A stretch of DNA of 12,187 nucleotides from an uncultured Dialister sp. (GTDB taxonomy: Bacteria; Bacillota; Negativicutes; Veillonellales; Dialisteraceae): the NCBI RefSeq assembly GCF_900538805.1, contig NZ_UPZP01000071.1, positions 1 through 12,187 of the forward strand, in the 5' to 3' direction. Below, one piece after another: positions 5,641-12,187 of the stretch. Below the pieces are notes generated by a model, which was given only the letters and a program-made list of their open reading frames with translations, was not told where the DNA came from and searched no databases. The translations under genes and the position numbers were made by a program. Position 1 is the stretch's first letter; the number at the start of each line of letters is the position of its first letter.

Positions 5641-6180
5641 ATTAGACCCGCTAGGCGTGAGGGTTGACGGCCCTAATGGCCGAAGGTTGCGGCCGCCTGA
5701 TGGCGGCAGGTTGTGTAGAAAGGTTGTGAAGAACGGGTTCTTAGGTTTGACGCCCGCAAAGCGGGCGAAGGTTCTTAAGTTTGACGGGCCTTTGGCCCGA
5801 GGGTTGTGGTGGCGGCTTGGACACGCCCTTTCGGGCGTGAGGGTTCAAAGGGTTCAGAAGGTTCAAAGGGTTCAGAGGGTTGTGGTGGCGGCTGGCGCCG
5901 CAATTTATAGTCAGCGTTACGTTCTTGCCTCCCCCTGCTTGCCAAGTGGCAAGGGAGCTGGATTCGTAGGGAGTCGGCAGACGACTGAGAATCCAGCGAC
6001 ACGCTTCCCACCGGGGCGGAGGGGGACCGCGTGAGCGGTGGAAGGGGATGGCTGCGAAGCAGCCATTCTCCCACCCCGCACCGTCATTCTGAGCGCCAGC
6101 GAAGAATCTCGGTACATGCAGATAGTGACTCTTACCAGCCCACTCTCCATGCCCCAATCCCCATTTCCTACTCTCCCCCT
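5641..6180. repeat. Modular hairpin-linker repeat block 2
   Basis: No gene is supported. Positions 5735-5819 repeat the composite unit at 2514-2600 with few changes (GGTTCTTAGGTTTGACG, palindrome, GAAGGTTCTTA, palindrome, GAGGGTTGTGGTGGCGG). A run of GGGTTCAGA/AGGTTCAAA linkers without palindromes occupies about 5850-5880. Positions 5878-5921 are identical over 44 bp to 9318-9361. Positions 5958-5997 form a two-tier hairpin (GCTGGATTC/GAATCCAGC outside, AGTCG/CGACT inside). Smaller palindromes follow (ACCGCGTGAGCGGT, GGCTGCGAAGCAGCC). Positions 6082-6119 are a copy of the dispersed GTCATTCTGA...GAAGAATCTCGG element. From 6130 to 6185 the DNA is a pyrimidine-rich degenerate array without features. 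Confidence 0.85.
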
Positions 6181-6238
6181 CCCCTTGCCGACTATGCTAT
6201 GATGAGAACAGGACAGTTATTTTGAGAAAGGAGACATC

Positions 6239-6907
6239 ATGCTTGACATAGACCATCTTTATTTCTCCTACACCGGAAAGGAGCCCTGGCTTCTGGAGGA
6301 TATTTCCCTCCATGTGCCGAAGGGTTCCTATATTTCCATTGTAGGAAGCAACGGCAGCGGGAAGAGCACTCTTTTGAAGCTCATCCTGGGATTCCTCTCG
6401 CCAGTGAAAGGCACCATTTCCGTAAAGGCCCGCCGCCTGGGCTATGTGCCCCAGATGCCCTCCCGGGACCACGCCTTTCCCATTACGGTGGAAGAGGTGA
6501 TTCACTCCTACGGGAAGCTGCTCCGTTTGAAATCCATTTCCATAAGGGATACCCTGGCCGTCACGGGCATGGAGGATTATGCCCATGAACTTATGGGTAA
6601 TCTGTCCGGCGGACAGCACCAGAAGGTACTCATTGCCCGGGCCCTCATGGGAAGTCCGGACCTGCTCGTTCTGGATGAGCCCTCCACCGGCGTGGATATA
6701 AAGAGTCAGCGGGAAATTTACGGAGAACTCTCCAGGCTGAACCGGGAAAAGGCGCTCACCGTGCTGGCGGTGGAGCATAATATGGAGGAAGCAGGGAAGG
6801 TATCCACCGGCCTCTACCATGTGGACGGCGGCAGGGGCCATCTCTGCAGCGTATCCCATTATATTGAAGAATATATAAAAAAGGAGGGCGGCCATGTTCA
6901 GTTATGA
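6239..6907 (+). CDS. znuC: Zinc ABC importer ATPase ZnuC
   Basis: This is the ATP-hydrolysing subunit of a cluster-9 metal importer, which powers uptake of zinc (or related metals) through ZnuB. The 222-residue protein has Walker A GSNGSGKST (36-44), Q-loop glutamine 72, signature LSGGQ (122-126), Walker B LLVLDEP (142-148) and switch histidine 180 (VEHNM). Length is somewhat below that of E. coli ZnuC, which has a longer C-terminus. The start ATG follows a GAAAGGAG site at good spacing. It heads a tight operon: its last 14 bases overlap znuB, whose ribosome site (AAGGAGG) lies inside znuC. No convincing promoter pair or Zur box was found between 6180 and 6238; TATGAT at 6198-6203 is a possible -10 without a matching -35. 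Confidence 0.87.
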   Translation: MLDIDHLYFSYTGKEPWLLEDISLHVPKGSYISIVGSNGSGKSTLLKLILGFLSPVKGTISVKARRLGYVPQMPSRDHAFPITVEEVIHSYGKLLRLKSISIRDTLAVTGMEDYAHELMGNLSGGQHQKVLIARALMGSPDLLVLDEPSTGVDIKSQREIYGELSRLNREKALTVLAVEHNMEEAGKVSTGLYHVDGGRGHLCSVSHYIEEYIKKEGGHVQL

Positions 6908-7685
6908 TTTCATGCAGAATGCTCTTTTCATTTCCATCTGCATCGCCATCCTCTGCCCCTGCATCGGCATTTTCATCGTGCTGAAACGGTACTCCATGAT
7001 CGGCGACACCCTGGCCCATTCTTCCCTGGCCGGCGTCACCCTGGGCCTCCTCTTCCGGGAAAGCCCGGTACTTGTATCCTTTGCCTTCACCGCCCTGGCA
7101 GGACTTTCCATCGAATTTCTCCGTCAGTATTTCAAAAAATACACGGACCTCATCCTGTCCATTGTGCTTTCCATTTCCGTAGGCATTGCCATCACCCTCA
7201 TCAGCTCCGGCCACCTGCACGCCAACGCCGACGCCTACCTCTTCGGCTCCATGCTCACCGTGTCCCCCATGGACATGGCGGTCACCGCGGTGCTCAGCCT
7301 CTTCGCCGTGGTGACGGTGATTGTCAATTACCACCAGCTCCTCTACATCACCTACGACGAAGAGGCCTCCCGCATTGCCGGCGTCCATGTGAAAAGGCTG
7401 AACTACCTCTTCGCCTTCCTCGTGGCCGCCGCCGTGTCCGTATCCATCCGCTCCGTAGGCATCCTGGTGATTACCTCCATGATTACCCTCCCCGTGGCCA
7501 GCGCCCTGCAGCTGAAGAAAGGATTCAAAACCACCTTCCTGGCCTCCCTTCTTTACAGCTTCCTCTCCATTCTGGGCGGCTTCTTCCTTTCCTACTACAT
7601 CGGCGCCGCCCCCGGCGGAGTCACCGCCCTGACCGCCGCCTTCCTGCTCCTCTTCACTATTTTTGTAAAGCAGGTGCTTTTATGA
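6894..7685 (+). CDS. znuB: Zinc ABC importer permease ZnuB
   Basis: This is the integral membrane subunit of the metal importer. The 263-residue protein is hydrophobic throughout and of the usual length for the ABC-3 permease family. Typical features are the N-terminal membrane region followed by IVLKRYSMIGDTLAHSSLAG (28-47), matching the conserved family motif near the ATPase-contact region, AYLFGSML (113-120), DEEASRIAGV in the cytoplasmic loop, and RSVGILVITSMITLPVASA in the later helices. The start overlaps znuC by 14 bases and the end overlaps znuA by 4 (ATGA), indicating translational coupling. Confidence 0.88.
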   Translation: MFSYDFMQNALFISICIAILCPCIGIFIVLKRYSMIGDTLAHSSLAGVTLGLLFRESPVLVSFAFTALAGLSIEFLRQYFKKYTDLILSIVLSISVGIAITLISSGHLHANADAYLFGSMLTVSPMDMAVTAVLSLFAVVTVIVNYHQLLYITYDEEASRIAGVHVKRLNYLFAFLVAAAVSVSIRSVGILVITSMITLPVASALQLKKGFKTTFLASLLYSFLSILGGFFLSYYIGAAPGGVTALTAAFLLLFTIFVKQVLL

Positions 7686-8581
7686 AATGGAACTGCAAGA
7701 AAGAAATGGCCCTCTTCCTTACCATGCTGGCCCTTGCAGGCTGCGGGAAAGAAGCACCGCCGCCGGAAACGGGAAAGGTGCCTGTGGTGGTTTCCTTTGC
7801 GGCCATGGAAAAACTCACAGAAGCCATAGGGGGCGATGCCGTTTCCATCACCGTCATGGTGCCGGAGGGCACGGAGCCCCACGACTTTGAACCCCGGGCG
7901 GTGGACCTGGTGAAACTGAAGCAGGCAAAGGTCTTCGTCTACAACGGCATGGGCATGGAACACTGGGCAGACAAGGCCCTCCAAAGCGCGGGGAGCGATA
8001 ACCTGGTCACCGTGAATGCATCGAAACATATTCCCCCCATCCTTCTGGAAGACGAAGAAGAAATCGAAGAACACGGCAGCTATGACCCCCACACCTGGCT
8101 GGGCCTCTCGGAAGCCAAAGAAGAGGCCCGTGCCATCCGGGACGGCCTCATCGCCGCCTCCCCGGAAAACAGGGACCTCTTCATGAAAAACTACGAAACC
8201 TTCGCCGCCGGTATTGACGGCCTGCAGGCAGAATACAGGACTAAGCTGGAAAACGCGCCCCGGCGGGAACTGGTCACCGGCCACGCCGCCTTCGGCTACC
8301 TGGCAAGGGACTTCTCCCTCACCCAGGAAAGCGTGGAAGACGCCTTCGCCACCGGCGAACCGCCGGCCCGGAAACTGGTAGACCTCATCCGCTTCTGCCG
8401 CGCCCATGATGTGAAAACCATATTCACCGAAGAAATGATGGACCCCGCCCTGGCCAGGACCCTGGCCGAAGAAGCCGGCGCCCGTTCAGAGACCCTCTCC
8501 ACTTTGGAAGAGGCAGACGACGAAAGCTACCTGGATACCATGAGGGAAAATCTGGAAAAGATTGAGGGGGCCATGAAATAG
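7682..8581 (+). CDS. znuA: Zinc-binding lipoprotein ZnuA
   Basis: This is the solute-binding subunit that captures the metal outside the inner membrane and hands it to ZnuB. The 299-residue protein has a lipoprotein signal with lipobox LAGC, so Cys21 is the predicted lipidated residue. Expected metal ligands are His67 (PEGTEPHDFEP), His137 (YDPHTW) and His201 (VTGHAAFGYL), in the usual order. The Asp that serves as fourth ligand in many relatives appears to be Ser273 in LSTLEE, though Firmicute AdcA-type proteins also vary here. The histidine-rich loop of E. coli ZnuA is absent; an acidic stretch (EDEEEIEEHG, about 123-132) sits in its place. Manganese or another metal cannot be excluded. The TAG stop is followed at once by a repeat palindrome that includes its last base. 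Confidence 0.88.
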   Translation: MKWNCKKEMALFLTMLALAGCGKEAPPPETGKVPVVVSFAAMEKLTEAIGGDAVSITVMVPEGTEPHDFEPRAVDLVKLKQAKVFVYNGMGMEHWADKALQSAGSDNLVTVNASKHIPPILLEDEEEIEEHGSYDPHTWLGLSEAKEEARAIRDGLIAASPENRDLFMKNYETFAAGIDGLQAEYRTKLENAPRRELVTGHAAFGYLARDFSLTQESVEDAFATGEPPARKLVDLIRFCRAHDVKTIFTEEMMDPALARTLAEEAGARSETLSTLEEADDESYLDTMRENLEKIEGAMK

Positions 8582-8790
8582 GGGCCGCGCAGCGGCCCCG
8601 GGTTCAGAAGGTTCCCCATTTTATTATTGTCCCCCCAGCTTCGCTGGGGGGAAGGTGGTGGCGTCAGCCACCAAAGGGGGGCGCTGCCGTAAGGCAGCGG
8701 TGACTGCGGAGCAGTCACATAGCGGTAAGCGGATAGCGGACAGCGGACAGCGGATAGTGTCTATCTTCTATCTTCTATCATCTATCATCT
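8582..8790. repeat. Repeat block 3, between znuA and the secreted protein gene
   Basis: A perfect 8-bp palindrome (GGGGCCGC/GCGGCCCC, 8581-8599) begins at the znuA stop and could act as a weak 3'-end hairpin; no T-run follows directly. Positions 8632-8688 hold a compound module: CCCCCC, palindrome, GGGGGG, AAGGTGGTG, palindrome, CACCAAAGGGGGG. Further palindromes follow (CGCTGCC/GGCAGCG, GTGACTGC/GCAGTCAC). Positions 8722-8756 are AGCGGATAGCGGACAGCGG-type tandem units, then 8757-8790 are (CTATCTT/CTATCAT) tandem units that run into the end of the convergent gene. Confidence 0.85.
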
Positions 8791-9185
8791 AATACCAGCA
8801 TCCTGTCCCGCTCTGCGGAAAGGATGCCTTTTTCTTTTTCCAGCCCCTCCACCAGCCGGTTCATTTCTTCATCGCTTTGATTCCCCTCCGTCTGCAGGGC
8901 ATACATGGAGAAATTTTTGTATTCGTAAAGGATGGACAAACCATAGGTCCTGCATAGTTTCTCCATGTCCTTCTGCTTCATATTCCTATCCACCGACACC
9001 AGCACCACGGAGTGGGAGTACTTGTCCATCCCCGGCCGTTCTCCGTGGGGACCGGGAATGACGCAGTAAATCGTCGGCTTCCTTCCGGAATAGCCCCAAT
9101 GATCATGGGGCCCGTGGGCCTCTGCGAAAAAGGCAGGGATTCCTGCCGCCAGAAGGGCGGTGTATAGAATGATGCGGTGTTTCAT
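8778..9185 (-). CDS. Small secreted protein, predicted inhibitor-I9-like fold, histidine-bearing N-terminus
   Basis: I do not recognise a named family. The 135-residue product starts at an ATG with an AAGGAGG site 4-5 nt upstream; longer in-frame readings enter repeat DNA and are rejected. Residues 1-23 form a signal peptide (basic start, hydrophobic core, AEA cleavage site). The mature protein would begin HGPHDHW (24-30). There are two cysteines (41, 78) that could pair. Residues 59-131 follow a strand-helix-strand-strand-helix-strand pattern (SVVLVSVD, KDMEKLCRTYG, LSILYEYKNFSMYALQ, EEMNRLVEGLEKE, ILSAERDRML), which resembles the inhibitor I9/subtilisin propeptide fold, without any protease attached. 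It converges on the znu operon; a role in metal binding or protease control is inference. The last codons (LDDR, TGA) lie in a tandem repeat. Confidence 0.75.
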   Translation of the reverse strand: MKHRIILYTALLAAGIPAFFAEAHGPHDHWGYSGRKPTIYCVIPGPHGERPGMDKYSHSVVLVSVDRNMKQKDMEKLCRTYGLSILYEYKNFSMYALQTEGNQSDEEMNRLVEGLEKEKGILSAERDRMLVLDDR

Positions 9186-9199
9186 GGTTCCTCCTTGTG

Positions 9200-9990
9200 G
9201 GAAATACTTTGGGGCTGCTGCGCGGCCCTTGGACACGCCTGCGGCGTGAGGGTTGACGGCCCTGGCGGGCCGAAGGTTCTTAAGGTTCTCAGGTTTGACC
9301 GCCACTGCGTGGCTGAAGGTTGTGGTGGCGGCTGGCGCCGCAATTTATAGTCAGCGTTACGGTATAACCTTCCCGCCCTCACAGTCATTCTGAGCCGCAG
9401 GCGAAGAATCTCGGTACATGCCGCATATGAATCATTTGTCATTAAATACCAGTCAGCTGGAAAGAGCCGCTGCATGCAGAGCCAAAAGCAATCGGCTTCC
9501 GGCTGCCGGCTTCTGGCTAAGTCCGGCTTGCTGCTTTGGGATTCATAGGCAAAAGCAGAATTACGGTGATTAGCGGCCTACGGCCGCCCCCCCTTTGGTG
9601 CCTTCCGGCACCACCTTCCCCCCGCTGAAGCGGTGGGACAATGGATACTTTGCAATGTGACACATGTCTCTCCAGGTAAGCATAGAGCAAATCTGCCCCT
9701 CCGGGGAAGACGTCGCCGACAGGCGACAGAAGGGGTGCATTTCCATCACCCGTCAGGGCGGTTGGCTTGTTTTCCCCGGGCGAAGCCCGGTTGTATGGTT
9801 TTCTTTTCGTTACTACCATAAACTCAGACTGATACCACTGCCAAGCACCCATAAAGGTGGTGACGCCAGCCACCAAAAGGGGGGGCGCTGCCGCAGGCAG
9901 CATTTATATGGCGCCCCACAGGGCGCCACCACAACCCTCCCCCTCTTGCATTTGGGAATACAGCCCATCGTCATCGGTAAGCGCTTCGCC
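9200..9990. repeat. Repeat block 4, long gene-free region
   Basis: No gene is supported in the 900 bases between the secreted protein gene and the M24 peptidase. Positions 9218-9361 are linker-palindrome units (GAGGGTTGACGG, GAAGGTTCTTAAGG) ending in the 44-bp segment identical to 5878-5921. Positions 9379-9418 are a GTCATTCTGA...GAAGAATCTCGG copy. Positions 9469-9579 are the second copy of the dispersed repeat at 174-267, with an extra stretch near 9505-9525. Positions 9586-9639 are a compound GGGGGG/GGTGGTG module in inverted orientation; 9855-9901 is another, partial and direct. Between them lie palindromes GTCGCC/GGCGAC and CCGGGC/GCCCGG and a TATGGT/ACCATA pair. Positions 9902-9945 are linker-palindrome units in inverted orientation. 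Confidence 0.8.
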
Positions 9991-10049
9991 GACAGCACTC
10001 CATCTGTCATCCCCTCAAAAACTTTCTCAGCAAAAATTTTGATTTCCTA

Positions 10050-10055
10050 TATAAT
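10050..10055 (+). promoter_or_regulatory. Probable -10 box for the pepP-aroD pair
   Basis: A perfect TATAAT lies 30 nt before the start codon, in an AT-rich stretch just after the repeats end. No good -35 hexamer is found 16-18 bp upstream, so strength and exact start are uncertain. Confidence 0.45.
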
Positions 10056-10085
10056 AGAGTTAAGAAAGTCTTAAGGAGTGATACT

Positions 10086-11198
10086 ATGAAAGACATATAT
10101 AAGAAACGCATGGCCGCTGTCCGTGAGGGGCTGGCGGCAGGCGGCCTTTCTTCCCTGATCATTTCAGAGACGGCGGCGCTCTTCTATCTCACCGGCGAAA
10201 TCATCCACCCCGGAGAGCGGCTCACGGTGCTGGTCATCCGGAAGGCGGACCCCGCCTTTTGGCTCCGGAACCGTCTGTTTCCACTGAAGTCAGGCATGGG
10301 CCTTTCTATGGAGGATGCCGCCGCCACCGGAAACCCGGCGGATATTTCCTTTGCCGATGGAGAAGACGGCATCGCCCTCCTTTCTTCCCTTCTGCCGGAT
10401 GGGAAGACCGGCGTGGACAAGACCTGGCCTTCCCATTTCCTTCTTTCCCTCATGAATCTTCGGAAAGATTTATCCTTTACCAACGGTTCTCCCCTGGTGG
10501 ACCGCCTTCGGGCGGTGAAGGATGAGGAGGAAATCAAAGCCATGCGCCTGGCCTCTCTCATCAATGACCGGGCCATGGAGCGGATTTCCCATTGGATTCA
10601 TGTGGGCGTTACAGAGAAGGAATGCGCGGACAAGCTGCTTTCCATTTATAAAGAGGAAGGTGCCGAAGGCTTTTCCTTCCCGCCCATCGTTTCCTTCGGC
10701 CCCCACGGCGCCGATCCGCACCACATGCCCGATGACACGAAGCTGTCCAAAAACGAAGTGGTGCTCTTTGACATGGGCTGCCGGAAGGACCATTACTGCT
10801 CCGACATGACCCGTACCTTTTTCACCGGCACTCCCACGGAAGAGCAGAAGCGGGTGCATGACCTGGTGCGGGAGGCCGGCGAACTGGCGGAGTCTCTGGT
10901 GCGTCCGGGCATGGCTCTCTCCGATTTGGACCGGGCCGCCAGAAAACACATCGAAGACGGCGGCTATGGTCCCTTCTTCACCCACCGGCTTGGCCATTTC
11001 ATCGGCCTCAAAGAGCACGAAGAAGGAGAAGTAAGCGCTTCTTCGCCCCTCATTGCCCAGCCGGGTATGATATTTTCCATCGAACCGGGGATTTACCTGG
11101 AAGGCCGCTTCGGCGTCCGGGTGGAGGACCTGGTGCTGGTGACGGACAAGGGCTGTGAAGTACTGAACCACGCTCCCCGCAGCTGGCGGATTTCCTGA
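10086..11198 (+). CDS. pepP: Xaa-Pro peptidase, M24B family
   Basis: This is a cytoplasmic metallopeptidase that removes the N-terminal residue ahead of proline, helping to recycle proline-containing peptides. The 370-residue protein has the N-terminal creatinase-like domain (about 1-135) and the pita-bread catalytic domain (about 145-365). All five metal ligands are visible: Asp229 (LFDMG), Asp240 (SDMT), His304 (RLGHFIG), Glu333 (SIEPG) and Glu347 (RVEDL). The histidines around PHGADPHH (206-213) fit the substrate site. Length and architecture fit the single-domain-pair aminopeptidases/dipeptidases of Firmicutes; aminopeptidase (PepP) versus prolidase (PepQ) cannot be settled from sequence. 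A TTAAGGAG ribosome site precedes the ATG. It is followed by aroD after 12 nt, so the two are probably one transcript. Confidence 0.88.
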   Translation: MKDIYKKRMAAVREGLAAGGLSSLIISETAALFYLTGEIIHPGERLTVLVIRKADPAFWLRNRLFPLKSGMGLSMEDAAATGNPADISFADGEDGIALLSSLLPDGKTGVDKTWPSHFLLSLMNLRKDLSFTNGSPLVDRLRAVKDEEEIKAMRLASLINDRAMERISHWIHVGVTEKECADKLLSIYKEEGAEGFSFPPIVSFGPHGADPHHMPDDTKLSKNEVVLFDMGCRKDHYCSDMTRTFFTGTPTEEQKRVHDLVREAGELAESLVRPGMALSDLDRAARKHIEDGGYGPFFTHRLGHFIGLKEHEEGEVSASSPLIAQPGMIFSIEPGIYLEGRFGVRVEDLVLVTDKGCEVLNHAPRSWRIS

Positions 11199-11210
11199 AA
11201 GGAGAAAATT

Positions 11211-11969
11211 ATGATTCAAGTGAGACATATGATTCTCGGCGAAGGCAGGCCAAAGATCTGCGTTCCCCTCGTTTCCCCATCCTTCGACGAACTGGAGAAG
11301 GAATGCGCCGCCCTGGAAAGCTGCCGCCCCGACATGCTGGAATGGCGGGTAGACTACCTGCTGAACAAAGAAGACTTCAGCGCCATCTCCGACCTGGACC
11401 GGGCCTACCGCATCATCCGCTCCCGTTTCCCGGACACGCCCCTTCTCACCACCCTCCGCACCAAGAGCCAGGGCGGTGTCCACAAAACGCCGGGCGGCGA
11501 CTACGTGAGCCTCATTTCCCTCATCCTCTCCTCCCACTGGGCCGACATCATCGACATCGAATACGGCCACGAAACCATGGACACCAAAATCCTCATGGCC
11601 CGGGCCCGGGCGCAGAAGATTCCCACCCTCATGAGCTATCACAAATTTAAGAGGGCCCTTTCGGAAATGGAAATCGTGGATACTTTGGAAAATATGAAAT
11701 CCTTCCGCCCCGATATCCTGAAAATCGCCGTTATGCCCAAGACACCTCTCGACACCGCCGCCCTCATGAACGCCGCTGCCCGGGTGGGAGAACTCTTCCC
11801 GAACACACCCATCATCACCATAGGCATGGGCCCCCTGGGCGTCCTTACCCGGGTGGCAGGAAATAACCTGGGCGCTCCCCTCACCTTCGCCGCCGGAAAA
11901 GAAGCCAGCGCCCCTGGCCAGCTCACCGTGGAAGAAGCAAGGACCCTGCTGGGAATACTGTATAAATAG
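11211..11969 (+). CDS. aroD: 3-dehydroquinate dehydratase, type I
   Basis: This catalyses the third step of the shikimate pathway, dehydration of 3-dehydroquinate to 3-dehydroshikimate, by a Schiff-base mechanism. The 252-residue protein has normal length for the type I TIM-barrel enzyme. The catalytic pair is present: His144 (SYHKF) and the Schiff-base Lys171 (LKIAVMP). Substrate-binding residues are Glu45 and Arg47 (EWRVDY), Arg83, Arg214 (LTRVAG), Ser233 and Gln237 (ASAPGQ), one position off the well-studied Salmonella numbering. A GAAAGGAG site precedes the ATG. It follows the M24 peptidase by 12 nt; no other aromatic-pathway genes are in view. The TAG stop runs into a repeat palindrome almost identical to that after znuA. 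Confidence 0.95.
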   Translation: MIQVRHMILGEGRPKICVPLVSPSFDELEKECAALESCRPDMLEWRVDYLLNKEDFSAISDLDRAYRIIRSRFPDTPLLTTLRTKSQGGVHKTPGGDYVSLISLILSSHWADIIDIEYGHETMDTKILMARARAQKIPTLMSYHKFKRALSEMEIVDTLENMKSFRPDILKIAVMPKTPLDTAALMNAAARVGELFPNTPIITIGMGPLGVLTRVAGNNLGAPLTFAAGKEASAPGQLTVEEARTLLGILYK

Positions 11970-12187
11970 GGACCGCAGAGCGGCCCCCCGGACACGCCTT
12001 CGGCGTGAGGGTTCATAGGGGTTCTCCCCATTTTATTGTGCCCCCTTTAGGGGGAAAGGTGGTGCGTTAGCACCAAAGGGGGCGGCGCCTTTGGCCCCGA
12101 AGGTTCTTAAGGTTCTAAAGTTTGACGGGCCTTCGGCCCGAGGGTTGTGGTATCGCCGCTTCGCGGCGATGAGTTTTATAATTCCGC
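11970..12187. repeat. Repeat block 5, downstream of aroD, cut by the window end
   Basis: No gene is seen. An imperfect palindrome (GGACCGC/GCGGCCCC) starts at the aroD stop, followed by ACGCCTTCGGCGT and GAGGGTTCA linkers. Positions 12019-12083 repeat the arrangement after znuA (TTCTCCCCATTTTATT, then a compound CCCCC/GGGGG/AAGGTGGTG/CACC module). Positions 12098-12180 return to the linker-palindrome type (GAAGGTTCTTAAGG, GGGCCTTCGGCCC, GAGGGTTGTGGT, CGCCGCTTCGCGGCG, GATGAGTTTTATA), matching 2800-2836. Confidence 0.85.

Noticed and set aside
5741..6157. Minus-strand open frame of 138 codons in repeat block 2
   Set aside because: Consists of repeat linkers and the dispersed element; repeated residues such as NPLNPL come from GGGTTCA units.
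9186..9305. Upstream extension of the secreted protein to 9305
   Set aside because: The extension lies in repeat linkers and would bury the signal peptide; the ATG at 9185 has a strong ribosome site.
9517..9903. Minus-strand open frame of 128 codons in repeat block 4
   Set aside because: Made from repeat modules and palindromes; no ribosome site and no recognisable domain.

Overview
The window reads as chromosomal DNA of a diderm Firmicute, most likely a Negativicute of the Dialister/Megasphaera/Veillonella kind. This is inferred from three things seen together: Firmicute-style regulation (a perfect CIRCE box over a sigma-A promoter, strong AAGGAGG ribosome sites), genes typical of cells with an outer membrane (an SbmA/BacA-type ABC half transporter), and GC-rich coding DNA separated by hairpin-rich intergenic repeats. 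No rRNA, tRNA, CRISPR array, integrase or transposase was seen, so genus is not settled.

Layout. 1-325: repeat DNA downstream of a transporter operon. 326-2105 (minus): two permeases of a nickel/peptide-type ABC importer (NikC/DppC and NikB/DppB), led by a structured ~215-nt leader with promoter, operator-like inverted repeat and a terminator hairpin (2120-2390). 2442-3022: strong minus-strand terminator, then a dense repeat block. 3023-4732 (minus): SbmA/YddA-type fused permease-ATPase. 4792-5560 (minus): small heat shock protein gene under HrcA/CIRCE control, with its own terminator. 5641-6180: second dense repeat block. 6239-8581 (plus): overlapping znuC-znuB-znuA zinc importer operon. 8582-8790: repeats. 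8778-9185 (minus): small secreted histidine-bearing protein with a predicted peptidase-inhibitor-I9-like fold. 9200-9990: third long repeat block. 10086-11969 (plus): Xaa-Pro peptidase and type I 3-dehydroquinate dehydratase (aroD), probably co-transcribed. 11970-12187: repeats running off the end.

Function. Much of the window is transport: a likely metal or peptide importer (nikBC), a zinc importer (znuCBA), and an SbmA-like transporter of unknown substrate. The remainder is protein quality control (Hsp20), peptide turnover (M24 peptidase) and the shikimate pathway (AroD). The genes are otherwise ordinary. The unusual part is the intergenic DNA: a modular family of short GC-rich palindromes joined by fixed GGTT-containing linkers, whose blocks begin directly at the stop codons of several genes. 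Second in interest are the nikB leader, in which two hairpin loops are perfectly complementary, and the small secreted protein beside the zinc operon, whose predicted mature N-terminus is HGPHDHW.
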